This document shows positions 39,477 to 47,785 of a DNA stretch of 48,000 bases, one piece after another. Position numbers and translations under genes: made by a program. The stretch spans positions 1-48,000 of the forward strand of contig QCDB01000001.1 of NCBI GenBank assembly GCA_003278815.1, written 5' to 3'. Source of the DNA: SAR86 cluster bacterium AG-349-I13. GTDB taxonomy: Bacteria; Pseudomonadota; Gammaproteobacteria; Magnimaribacterales; TMED112. Every line of letters begins with the position of its first letter. Position 1 is the first letter of the stretch. A model generated the notes under the pieces. It saw nothing but the letters and a program-made list of their open reading frames with translations. It did not search any database and was not told the DNA's origin.

Positions 39477-40780
39477 TATTTTTCTGGATAGTCTAAAACC
39501 AGATAGGTTAACGCTTTGACACCTTTATCTAATGCAGAATCATCAACTATAAAATATGGAGAATGATTTCCGGGAACATCGGTCCTTTCTCCAAAGTTGG
39601 CTGATTCACCTTCACCCGGTTTGTTTACTCCAAGCCAAAAATATAAACCTGGAATTTCTTGTGAAAAATATGAAAAATCTTCCGCACCTGTAACTGGTAT
39701 ATTAGATTCATAGAACCTTCCAGGTGAAGCTGCCTTTAAAGAATCACTCATCTTTTCAACAAGTTCTGGGTTATTGACTGTTACCGGATAAAATCCACCT
39801 ACATCAAACTCCACTTTAACTTCTGTGCCAGTTCCTTTTGCAACTCCTTCAGCAATCTGTTCAATCTCATCGTAAATTTCTTTTCTTAGAACTGGATCAA
39901 ATGTTCTTATTGTGCCCATTATCATTGATTCTTCTGGGATGATATTGTTCCTTGTCCCAGCTTTTACCATGCCAACTGATAAAACAGCTGGATTGTTAAT
40001 GATATTTATTCTTCTACTTACAACTGTATTCAATGACTCAATCAATTGTGCAGTGGCCATGATTGGATCAATTCCAGACCATGGGGTTGAGCCATGAGTC
40101 TGCTGGCCTTCAATAGTTATTCTATATGCTGAGGCTGCTGCCATAGCAGGCCCTGATTTTACTGAAAGTACACCATTAGGAATATTTGTTACGTGCAAAC
40201 CAAAAATGACTTCAGGGTTATACCTTTCAAAAATTCCTTCTTCTAACATCATTTTAGCTCCACCTCCCTCATCTTCAGGCGGTCCTTCTTCAGCAGGTTG
40301 AAAAATTAGCATTACATTGCCTTTTAATTCACTTTTATTTTTTGCCAGAAATTCTGCAACACCCATCAAAATCGCAACATGTGCATCATGACCACAAGCA
40401 TGCATGACTCCAACATCATTTCCGAGATATGTTGTTCTTACTTTCGATGCATAAGGTAATCCAGTTTTTTCCTCCACTGGTAATGCATCCATGTCTGCTC
40501 TCAGAGCAATAGTTGGTCCTGGTTTTCCACCTTCAATCAAACCAACTAATCCTGTATAGGCAATACCTGATTCAACTTTAATCCCTAGATTCTCTAAATG
40601 AGTCTTTACTTTATTGGAAGTCCTAAACTCTCTGTTACCTAGTTCAGGATATTGATGAATATCATGTCTCCACTCAATTACCTTTGGCATCAAAGTTTTA
40701 AGCTCTTGATCAAGAGATGCTTTCAAATCTGCATTTAAATAAAAAGTAAATGAACTTAGGATTAATAAAATTTTTCTCAT
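39473..40780 (-). CDS. Secreted M20D-family amidohydrolase / metallopeptidase
   Basis: 435 residues. An N-terminal hydrophobic segment (KILLILSSFTFYL) looks like a signal peptide with cleavage near residue 17. Metal ligands of the amidohydrolase (hippurate/IAA-amino-acid hydrolase) type are present: Cys129 and His131 in HACGHDAH, Glu164-Glu165 in QPAEEG, His196 in FGLHVTN and His406 near the C-terminus. The dimerisation insert lies at about 205-320. It likely cleaves N-acyl amino acids or small amides in the periplasm. The exact substrate cannot be told. It is monocistronic and divergent from the 66-residue gene at 40821. Confidence 0.9.
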   Translation of the reverse strand: MRKILLILSSFTFYLNADLKASLDQELKTLMPKVIEWRHDIHQYPELGNREFRTSNKVKTHLENLGIKVESGIAYTGLVGLIEGGKPGPTIALRADMDALPVEEKTGLPYASKVRTTYLGNDVGVMHACGHDAHVAILMGVAEFLAKNKSELKGNVMLIFQPAEEGPPEDEGGGAKMMLEEGIFERYNPEVIFGLHVTNIPNGVLSVKSGPAMAAASAYRITIEGQQTHGSTPWSGIDPIMATAQLIESLNTVVSRRINIINNPAVLSVGMVKAGTRNNIIPEESMIMGTIRTFDPVLRKEIYDEIEQIAEGVAKGTGTEVKVEFDVGGFYPVTVNNPELVEKMSDSLKAASPGRFYESNIPVTGAEDFSYFSQEIPGLYFWLGVNKPGEGESANFGERTDVPGNHSPYFIVDDSALDKGVKALTYLVLDYPEKY

Positions 40781-40820
40781 ATCTAAACTATAATACGACC
40801 TGAAAAGACTTACAAAGAGG

Positions 40821-41021
40821 ATGGATTTGAAAGAAGAATATAAAAGACTGAATTCAATTACTGGTAAACCCTTTGAACAAGGATTTATCGATGAAAATGG
40901 CAGAGTTTTTTATTCATATGTGAATAAAATAGGTAATGATGGTTGGTATTTAGAGGAATGGAAAAAAGATATGGAAGCATATAACCATAAAAAAAGAAAA
41001 GAGGCTAATAATGAGTCTTAG
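40821..41021 (+). CDS. Small soluble protein of unknown function
   Basis: 66 residues, charged, with FIDENGRVFYSYV and GWYLEEWKKDMEAY and a basic tail; no signal peptide or membrane helix. I do not recognise the family. The ATG at 40821 directly abuts an AAAGAGG purine run, so spacing to a ribosome-binding site is poor; a TTG at 40827 would have better spacing. Its 3' end overlaps the VOC gene by 11 nt, so the two are probably translated together. TATAAT at 40789-40794 may be its -10. Confidence 0.65.
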   Translation: MDLKEEYKRLNSITGKPFEQGFIDENGRVFYSYVNKIGNDGWYLEEWKKDMEAYNHKKRKEANNES

Positions 41022-41421
41022 ACCATTTCATTTAGCTATTCCAGTCAGTGATATTATAAAAGCTCGAGAGTTTTACGGAACAAAACTTGGTTTTGATGAA
41101 GGTAGATCAGATGAGCATTGGATTGACTATAATTTTTTTGGTCATCAATTGGTTTGCCATATTGGCGAAGTAAATTCTTTTTCCAATGAAGTTGATGGTA
41201 AAGATGTCCCAATTCCACACTTTGGAATTGTTCTTGAGTGGGATCAATTTGATTTATTCTCTGAAAAAATAAGGTCCAGTAACATTGAATTTGTTATTGA
41301 ACCATATGTCAGGTTTGAAGGGCTACCAGGGGAACAAAAGACAATGTTTTTTAAAGATCCTTTTGGCAACGCCTTAGAATTTAAATCGTTTAAGCAAGAT
41401 AGCGAAATTTTTAATAAGTAG
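41011..41421 (+). CDS. VOC (glyoxalase / bleomycin-resistance / dioxygenase) family protein
   Basis: 136 residues with the paired beta-alpha-beta-beta-beta modules of the vicinal-oxygen-chelate superfamily: RPFHLAIPVSDIIKAREFYGTKLGF in the first half, and HFGIVLEWDQFDLFSEKI with FFKDPFGNALEFKSF in the second. His8 and the late Glu of ALEF are plausible metal ligands. Reaction unknown; members include isomerases, dioxygenases and antibiotic-binding proteins. It overlaps the small gene upstream and is followed after 4 nt by the RNase gene. Confidence 0.85.
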   Translation: MSLRPFHLAIPVSDIIKAREFYGTKLGFDEGRSDEHWIDYNFFGHQLVCHIGEVNSFSNEVDGKDVPIPHFGIVLEWDQFDLFSEKIRSSNIEFVIEPYVRFEGLPGEQKTMFFKDPFGNALEFKSFKQDSEIFNK

Positions 41422-41425
41422 TATT

Positions 41426-42892
41426 TTGTCCTCTCCAAACACTCTTCAAGATTTTCACAATAAAGCTTTAGTAGATTATGGCATTACTGATTCTTGGCCA
41501 GAAGCTGTGTTAAAAGAGGCAAAAGTTAAAAAGGAAAATATCGAAAAAGAAAAAGATATTTTAGAAGCTTTGCCGTTTGTGACTATTGATGGTGAAGATG
41601 CCAAAGATTTTGATGACGCAATTTTTTGTAAATTCTCTGATACTGGCTTTCACTTGAAAGTTGCAATTGCTGATGTTTCTTTCTACGTCAGAGAGGGATC
41701 TGCTTTAGATCTTGAAGCTGCTAAAAGGACAACATCCGTCTACATGCCAAAAAAAGTTGTTCCAATGTTGCCCGAAAAGCTTTCAAATGAGCTCTGCTCA
41801 TTACAACCGAATAAACGTAGAAGATGCTTATGTATTGAGATGGATTTTGACAAAGATGGACACATAAGCAGTTACAAATTTCATAGGGGGATAATCAAGT
41901 CTGTTGCAAGATTAACCTATACAGAAGTTGAGAATCAGCTGATAAATGGTGTTGAAGATTCTAAATATGCCGAATCACTAAAAGCAGCAATTACTTTATT
42001 TAATAAATTAATAATCAATAAGGGGTATAGAGGTGCATTGGACTTCACCATAGCTGAACCATTCTTACAAACTAATTCAGACGGAGATATTGAGCATATA
42101 GATGATAGAAAAAGATTGAATTCACACAAACTTATTGAAGAGTTCATGCTCGCTGCTAATATATCTGCCGCTGATTTTATTAGCCAATATGCTAAAGAGG
42201 GAGTTTACAGAAATCATGAACATCCAGAAAGTTTAAAAATTCAAAGATTGTCACAAATATTAAAAAATAGAGGGATTAATTGGAACGGCAATATTGAAGA
42301 TATTGACAACATTTCAGCATTTATTTTAAAGCTCAATAAAAGAGAAGATGCTCCCATCTTAAATATGTTGATATTACAGTCCATGCAGAGAGCTGAATAC
42401 AGTACATTAAATAAAGGCCATTTTGGCCTAAAGTTTGATAAATATACTCATTTCACTTCGCCTATAAGAAGATATCCAGATCTATTAGTTCACAGGATGA
42501 TTATTTCTATTTTAAAGAGTGAGGAGTTTAATTTTGAAGACCTTCAATTAATACTCGAAGACTGTTCTGAAAAAGAAAGAGCAGCTGAATTTGCATCAAA
42601 ACAAGTAATTCAAAATTTGCTTTGTAGATATGCAAAGCAATTCTCGGGCAAAAGTTTCTCTGGTTATATTACTGGGGTAAAAGAATTTGGTTTATTCGTA
42701 GACATACCAAAGCTTTTTACTAGCGGCTTATTACATGTAAATGATTTGCCTAATGATTTTTATAGATATAATGCGCGTCACCAATCTTTGGATGGCAGAA
42801 GACGGGGAAATAAATTTTCCTTGGGTGATCGAATAGATGTTTTCATTGGAGAAATAAAAGAATTGGAAGGAAAAATTTCGTTATATTATTAA
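41426..42892 (+). CDS. RNase II/R-family 3'-5' exoribonuclease lacking N-terminal cold-shock domains
   Basis: 488 residues: an RNB catalytic domain from about residue 45 with the Asp set D55, D61, D63 and D64 in TIDGEDAKDFDDA, HFTSPIRRYPDLLVHR in the second half, and a C-terminal S1 domain (FSGYITGVKEFGLFVDI). E. coli RNase R has 813 residues; the cold-shock domains before RNB and the Lys-rich tail after S1 are absent. Upstream DNA is the VOC gene, so they are not merely missed. The start is a TTG at 41426. rlmB follows 4 nt later, the rnr-rlmB order of gammaproteobacteria, so this is likely the rnr orthologue. Confidence 0.88.
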   Translation: MSSPNTLQDFHNKALVDYGITDSWPEAVLKEAKVKKENIEKEKDILEALPFVTIDGEDAKDFDDAIFCKFSDTGFHLKVAIADVSFYVREGSALDLEAAKRTTSVYMPKKVVPMLPEKLSNELCSLQPNKRRRCLCIEMDFDKDGHISSYKFHRGIIKSVARLTYTEVENQLINGVEDSKYAESLKAAITLFNKLIINKGYRGALDFTIAEPFLQTNSDGDIEHIDDRKRLNSHKLIEEFMLAANISAADFISQYAKEGVYRNHEHPESLKIQRLSQILKNRGINWNGNIEDIDNISAFILKLNKREDAPILNMLILQSMQRAEYSTLNKGHFGLKFDKYTHFTSPIRRYPDLLVHRMIISILKSEEFNFEDLQLILEDCSEKERAAEFASKQVIQNLLCRYAKQFSGKSFSGYITGVKEFGLFVDIPKLFTSGLLHVNDLPNDFYRYNARHQSLDGRRRGNKFSLGDRIDVFIGEIKELEGKISLYY

Positions 42893-42896
42893 CACA

Positions 42897-43571
42897 ATGA
42901 ACATAGAGATAAAGAATATCCATGCAATACAATCATTAGTTGCATATCACAGTGATAAAGTGATTTCAATTGCTGGAAAAGCAGATAATTTAAAAGCTAA
43001 AGAAATTCTTGAATTGGCTCATAAAAAAAATATCAAGATTAATATTAAGGACAATAAACTTATTGCTTATTGTAAAGAACCAAGTGTTAAAGACCTGAAA
43101 AGCAGTGATTATAATCTTGGGAAATTAGTTTTAATCCTCGACGAAGTTCAAGATACCAGAAATTTAGGCTCTTGTTTAAGAAGCGCATCTTTTTTTGGAG
43201 TGGATTCAGTTATTATCCCTAAAAATAACTCTGCTGAATATTCTAATCCAGCTGTGATTGAGACTTCTACGGGTGGTGTTTTTAACCTTGATTTATATAA
43301 AGCAACGAATATTGCAGAAACAATCAAAAAGCTTCAAGAGAATGAGTACTGGGTTTCAGGTTTCTCAGAACATGCAGATGAAATGGTAGAGAATAAAGAC
43401 TTTTCAGAAAAAAATGTGCTGGTATTCGGCAATGAAGAAAAAGGCATACGATCCTTAGTGGAAAAAAGCTGCGATGACATTCTGAAAATTTCTCAAAAAG
43501 GCAATGTATCATCCCTAAATGTCTCAGTTGCAGTTTCAATAGGACTTTTTACTGTAAGCAATAAACTGTGA
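42897..43571 (+). CDS. rlmB: 23S rRNA (guanosine-2'-O)-methyltransferase RlmB-like (SpoU/TrmH family)
   Basis: 224 residues of SPOUT type. Motif 1 LVLILDEVQDTRNLGSCLRSA, motif 2 LVFGNEEKGIR and motif 3 GNVSSLNVSVAVSIGLF form the knotted AdoMet site. An N-terminal substrate-binding-like domain (ca. 1-70) precedes it. RlmB methylates G2251 of 23S rRNA in E. coli. Position directly after the RNase R-like gene supports RlmB over TrmH or other family members. The ATG lies 4 nt after the upstream stop. Confidence 0.87.
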   Translation: MNIEIKNIHAIQSLVAYHSDKVISIAGKADNLKAKEILELAHKKNIKINIKDNKLIAYCKEPSVKDLKSSDYNLGKLVLILDEVQDTRNLGSCLRSASFFGVDSVIIPKNNSAEYSNPAVIETSTGGVFNLDLYKATNIAETIKKLQENEYWVSGFSEHADEMVENKDFSEKNVLVFGNEEKGIRSLVEKSCDDILKISQKGNVSSLNVSVAVSIGLFTVSNKL

Positions 43572-43572
43572 T

Positions 43573-43590
43573 ATTAAATTCTTATTTAAT
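43573..43590. repeat. AT-only inverted repeat before lpxC
   Basis: ATTAAAT, loop TCTT, ATTTAAT form a perfect 7-bp stem with no G or C. It directly follows the rlmB stop. It could be a weak terminator or chance in AT-rich DNA. TAAAAT at 43595-43600, 9 nt before the lpxC ATG, is a possible -10. Confidence 0.35.
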
Positions 43591-43609
43591 GCACTAAAAT
43601 ATCAAACCT

Positions 43610-44524
43610 ATGTTAGCTCAAAGAACGATTAGAAATAAAACGTCTGCAACAGGTGTCGGGTTGCATACTGGTGTAAAAGCAACGCTAACTTTACATCCTG
43701 CAGACCCAGATACTGGAATACTATTTAGAAAAATTGAAGGCAATAAGGTAATTGAAATCCCTGCTCAGGCAAATTTTGTGGGAGATACTACTTTATCGAC
43801 AACACTCGAACATGAGGGAGCTGAAATAGCAACAATTGAACATCTAATGTCTGCTTTAGCGGGAGTTGGTGTGGATAATTGCATCATCGATTGTGATGGA
43901 CCGGAAATTCCAATTATGGAGGGCAGCTCTACTCGATTTGTTTTTTTAATTCAGGCGGCTGGTATCGTTGAGCAAAGTGCTGTTAAAAAATTTATCTATG
44001 TTACAAAGTCCGTTCAAGTGCAAAGAGACGACGCAATAGCAAAAATCAAACCCTATAAAGGTTTTAGGGTTTCATTTGGCCTAGAATTTGATCATCCAGT
44101 TTATAAAAAGTATCCACAAACTGCTTCAATTGATTTCTCTCAAACATCTTTTATTAGACAAGTTAGTAGAGCAAGAACCTTTGGTGTCTATAGCGATTTA
44201 GAAATGCTTAAAAAGAATAATAGAGCATTAGGAGCAAACCTAGATAATGCTATCGGCATTGGTGATGAAGATATTCTTAACGAAGGGGGTTTAAGATTTG
44301 CCGATGAATTTGTAAAACATAAGATGCTGGACGCAATTGGCGATTTGTATTTACTAGGACACAATTTAATCGGGGAATTTTATGGTTTTAAATCCGGTCA
44401 TGCGTTAAACAATCAGCTTCTAAAAAAAATTGAAAGTGAAAATGCTTATAAAATAATAGAGATTGATGAAATCAAAGATGCTCCTATTAATTACTTAAAA
44501 CCTGTATCTGAAGAAATCGCATAA
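43610..44524 (+). CDS. lpxC: UDP-3-O-acyl-N-acetylglucosamine deacetylase
   Basis: 304 residues, close to E. coli LpxC (305). It performs the committed step of lipid A synthesis, so the host has a Gram-negative outer membrane. Zinc ligands fit the family: His78 in TIEHLMSALAG and the His and Asp of KHKMLDAIGDLYLLG (about 237 and 241); the catalytic His lies in SGHALNNQLL (about 264). The stop and the secA start overlap (TAATG), as in the ftsZ-lpxC-secA neighbourhood of gammaproteobacteria; ftsZ is not present here. Confidence 0.97.
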   Translation: MLAQRTIRNKTSATGVGLHTGVKATLTLHPADPDTGILFRKIEGNKVIEIPAQANFVGDTTLSTTLEHEGAEIATIEHLMSALAGVGVDNCIIDCDGPEIPIMEGSSTRFVFLIQAAGIVEQSAVKKFIYVTKSVQVQRDDAIAKIKPYKGFRVSFGLEFDHPVYKKYPQTASIDFSQTSFIRQVSRARTFGVYSDLEMLKKNNRALGANLDNAIGIGDEDILNEGGLRFADEFVKHKMLDAIGDLYLLGHNLIGEFYGFKSGHALNNQLLKKIESENAYKIIEIDEIKDAPINYLKPVSEEIA

Positions 44525-47007
44525 TGTTAAACATCCTTGGAAATCTGTTTAAATCCACTAACCAAAGACGTGTTGATGGTTACGAGAAAATTGTCAAAAA
44601 AATTAATTTAAAAGAAGATGAAATATCAAAATTCTCAATAGAAGATTTCCAAAAGATCAATGCAAATGCAGATGAAGCTCTAATAGATATCTTTGCCGCA
44701 GTCAGAGAAGCTTCTAAAAGAACAATTGGCCTCAGACACTACGATTGTCAATTAATTGGTGGACTCGTTCTTAACGATGGAAATATCACTGAAATGAAAA
44801 CTGGAGAAGGTAAAACTCTAGTAGCTACCCTGCCAGCTATCTTCAATGCATTATTAGGTAAAAAGGTTTATGTGGTAACAGTAAATGATTATCTTGCTGA
44901 AAGAGATGCCAACTGGATGAAGCCAGTTTATGAATATTTCGGTTTGAGTGTCGGTGCTTTGACTTCAGCACAAGATTTTAAAGATAAACAAGCAACATAT
45001 GAATCAAACATCGTCTATTGCACAAGTAGTGAATTAGGTTTTGATTATTTAAGAGACAATATGGTTTTATTTAAAAATCAAAAAACGCAAAAAGATCTTA
45101 ATTTCGCAATTGTTGATGAAGTTGATTCAATATTAATTGACGAAGCAAGGACACCATTAATTATCTCAGGCGCAACAGATGACGATGCTTCCGCATATCC
45201 TGTTTTCCTAAAGTTACTACCAAACTTACATCGTCAGATGAGAGAGGGTACAGAAGAAGAGCCCTTGAAAGATAATGAAAAAGGTGATTTCTTAATTGAT
45301 GAAAAGCTTAGATCAGTTGAATTAACTGATGATGGTTTCGAAAAAGTTGAAAACTTTCTTGTTAATAGAAATTTAATTAAACCTGATGAAAGCCTTTATA
45401 CAACAAACAATTTAAAATTTCTGAAATACATACAAGCAACACTAAAGGCTAATTTATTATTCGAAAAAAACATACATTACATGGTAGAAAATAACAAAGT
45501 TGTTTTAATTGATGACAATACCGGAAGAAAACTTCCAGGAAGAAGAGTTTCTGAAGGGGTGATGCAAGCTCTTGAGTGTAAAGAACGTGTACCAATTCAA
45601 CAAGAAACCCAAACTTTAGCCTCAACTACTTTTCAAAATTTCTTTAGACTATTCGATAAAATCTCTGGTATGACTGGAACGGCTGATACAGAAGCTGCTG
45701 AATTTAAAGAAATTTATGGCATGGATGTTGTGGTGCTACCAACAAATCAAGAAATGATTCGGAATGACGTGAACGATGTAGTTTATGTAAATGAAGCAGA
45801 CAAATTTAATGCACTCGTAAATGAGATCAAGGAAATTCATGAAAAATCAGCACCAATTCTTGTGGGAACAGCCTCAATTGAAAGTTCAGAAAAACTTTCA
45901 AATAGATTAAAAAGGGAGGGAATTAGGCATAAAGTCTTGAATGCCAAATTTCACGAAAAAGAAGCCATGATAATCGCAGAGGCAGGTAGACCAGGTGCAA
46001 TCACAATAGCAACAAACATGGCAGGAAGGGGTACTGATATTGTATTAGGTGGTAAGCAAGAGGAGCATGATCAAGATTGGGAAGAAAAACACAATCAAGT
46101 AATAGAAGCAGGTGGCTTACATGTAATTGGTACAGAAAGACATGAATCAAGAAGAATCGATAATCAGCTTAGAGGCAGGTCAGGCAGACAAGGTGATCCA
46201 GGTTATTCAAGATTCTTTTTATCATTGGATGACAATGTTTTAAGACTTTTTATTGATGAGAATAGGAAACAGCTTTTTTCAAGGCTTAGTGATGGAATGG
46301 ATGACAGCAGCATTGAACATCCACTACTGAATAATGCTATAGCAAACGCTCAGAAAAAAATTGAGAATAGAAATTTTGAAATTAGAAAACAAATCCTTGA
46401 GTATGATGACGTCTCTAATGATCAAAGACTAACAATATACAAGCTAAGAGATTACTTTCTCGAAGAAAATGATTCTGAGAAATTACTGTTTGAATATTTA
46501 GATAATCTTCTTGAAAAAACAGCTGATAAACTGCTTCCTGAAGATCAAAACTCAAATTGGAAATTTGATAATTTAGACAAAACTCTCACCCAATCCTTAG
46601 GAGTTAGCCCAGATTTTAATCTTTTAGAGAAAAATGGATTGAATTTTGGAAAAGTAATGGATTATATGAATAATTTTTATCAAAAATATTATTTTGAAAA
46701 ATTTGGTCCACTTAAAGAGAGGAAGGCAGAACTAGAAAGACAAATTGCTATTCAAGTCATGGATGCAGCGTGGAAAAGACACCTTCAAAATATCGATTCC
46801 TTGAGAAGTAATATAGGTTTAAGAGCATATGCACAAAGAAATCCTATTAACGAATTTAAAAAAGAATCATTTTACTTATTTGATGCGATGATTGAATCCT
46901 TCAAAGATGATATTGTCAAAATATTATTTAATATAAAAATACAAACGATGAGCCCTAAAGAATTTGAGGAACACAAAAAGCGCAGAGAGCAAAACAAAGC
47001 ACCCTAG
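44524..47007 (+). CDS. secA: Preprotein translocase ATPase SecA (no C-terminal zinc domain)
   Basis: 827 residues. Walker A lies in MKTGEGKTLVATLPA (91-105); the DEAD-like box is VDEVDSILIDEARTP near 197; NMAGRGTDI and QLRGRSGRQGDPG mark the second motor domain. The helical scaffold is intact. The protein ends HKKRREQNKAP soon after the scaffold. The C-terminal linker and CxCxSG...CHG zinc site of E. coli SecA (901 aa), used for SecB and lipid binding, are absent; the DNA beyond is antisense to yacG and encodes no such motif in any forward frame. It works with SecYE encoded in the same window. Confidence 0.95.
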   Translation: MLNILGNLFKSTNQRRVDGYEKIVKKINLKEDEISKFSIEDFQKINANADEALIDIFAAVREASKRTIGLRHYDCQLIGGLVLNDGNITEMKTGEGKTLVATLPAIFNALLGKKVYVVTVNDYLAERDANWMKPVYEYFGLSVGALTSAQDFKDKQATYESNIVYCTSSELGFDYLRDNMVLFKNQKTQKDLNFAIVDEVDSILIDEARTPLIISGATDDDASAYPVFLKLLPNLHRQMREGTEEEPLKDNEKGDFLIDEKLRSVELTDDGFEKVENFLVNRNLIKPDESLYTTNNLKFLKYIQATLKANLLFEKNIHYMVENNKVVLIDDNTGRKLPGRRVSEGVMQALECKERVPIQQETQTLASTTFQNFFRLFDKISGMTGTADTEAAEFKEIYGMDVVVLPTNQEMIRNDVNDVVYVNEADKFNALVNEIKEIHEKSAPILVGTASIESSEKLSNRLKREGIRHKVLNAKFHEKEAMIIAEAGRPGAITIATNMAGRGTDIVLGGKQEEHDQDWEEKHNQVIEAGGLHVIGTERHESRRIDNQLRGRSGRQGDPGYSRFFLSLDDNVLRLFIDENRKQLFSRLSDGMDDSSIEHPLLNNAIANAQKKIENRNFEIRKQILEYDDVSNDQRLTIYKLRDYFLEENDSEKLLFEYLDNLLEKTADKLLPEDQNSNWKFDNLDKTLTQSLGVSPDFNLLEKNGLNFGKVMDYMNNFYQKYYFEKFGPLKERKAELERQIAIQVMDAAWKRHLQNIDSLRSNIGLRAYAQRNPINEFKKESFYLFDAMIESFKDDIVKILFNIKIQTMSPKEFEEHKKRREQNKAP

Positions 47008-47168
47008 TCATTATCTTGATCTTCGAAAGTTTCAATACCTACTTCTTCATTTGCCCATCTTAAAAAATCTATACTCTTACAGGCTTTTGAGCAAAATGGT
47101 TTAAATTTTGAATCAATTTCGACAATTTTTTTACAACTTGGGCAAGTTAAGTTAATTTTTTTGTTCAT
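47004..47168 (-). CDS. yacG: DNA gyrase inhibitor / zinc-binding protein YacG
   Basis: 54 residues: MNKKINLTCPSCKKIVEI, then FKPFCSKACKSIDFLRWANEE. The four zinc ligands are Cys9, Cys12, Cys26 and Cys30, and SIDFLRWANEE corresponds to the family's IDLGEWA-EE segment. YacG binds GyrB and blocks DNA gyrase in E. coli. It overlaps coaE by 17 nt (coaE-yacG is the common order) and the convergent secA by 4 bp. It is too small for most length cut-offs. Confidence 0.9.
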   Translation of the reverse strand: MNKKINLTCPSCKKIVEIDSKFKPFCSKACKSIDFLRWANEEVGIETFEDQDND

Positions 47169-47748
47169 TTGCTAAGTCTGTATAAAGCTTAAAATAAAAG
47201 TCTAATTTATATTGAAATTCATCGAGCGAACCATCATTTACAATAAGGTCTGAGGCGAAACAATTTCTTTCATGCCTTGAAATTTGATTATTAATCATAC
47301 TTCTTGCGATTTCTTCAGGACATCCATCTCGTTCAGATATTCTGGATAATTGTATATGTTCCGGAGCATCAACAACTAAAGTTCTATTGAATTTGTGTTT
47401 TGCGCTCCATAACGGCGCAGAGTAAATACACCAAATAGATTGAACATTTTCTAATTTAGTTAAAACTTCTGTTTGAATCATAGGATGCATTAAATCTTCC
47501 AGCCACTTTTTATTTGCTTCATTTTTAAATGCTAATTCTCGAAGGATTTTTCTATTAATACTTCTATCATCATTTAATATTGCTTTTCCAAATTTTTTTA
47601 TTATTTTTTGATACCCTTCAGCTCCTTCTTTTTGCAGACTCCTTGAAATCTCATCAGCATCAATGATTTCTATACCTTTACTGAAGAAATAGTTAGTGGC
47701 CGTGGTTTTACCTGAAGCTACTCCACCCGTTAAGCCAATAATGAACAT
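47152..47748 (-). CDS. coaE: Dephospho-CoA kinase
   Basis: 198 residues. The P-loop GLTGGVASGKTT (5-16) and DADEISRSL identify CoaE, which phosphorylates the 3'-OH of dephospho-CoA in the last step of CoA synthesis. The lid-like region near RISERDGCPEE and a C-terminal NDGSLDE segment are family features. It is the first gene of coaE-yacG. GATAAT at 47757-47752 (reverse strand) is a possible -10 only a few bases before the ATG. Confidence 0.95.
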   Translation of the reverse strand: MFIIGLTGGVASGKTTATNYFFSKGIEIIDADEISRSLQKEGAEGYQKIIKKFGKAILNDDRSINRKILRELAFKNEANKKWLEDLMHPMIQTEVLTKLENVQSIWCIYSAPLWSAKHKFNRTLVVDAPEHIQLSRISERDGCPEEIARSMINNQISRHERNCFASDLIVNDGSLDEFQYKLDFYFKLYTDLANEQKN

Positions 47749-47785
47749 AATATTATCCTAAGGTAATAAAGCAGCTTTTTATAGA

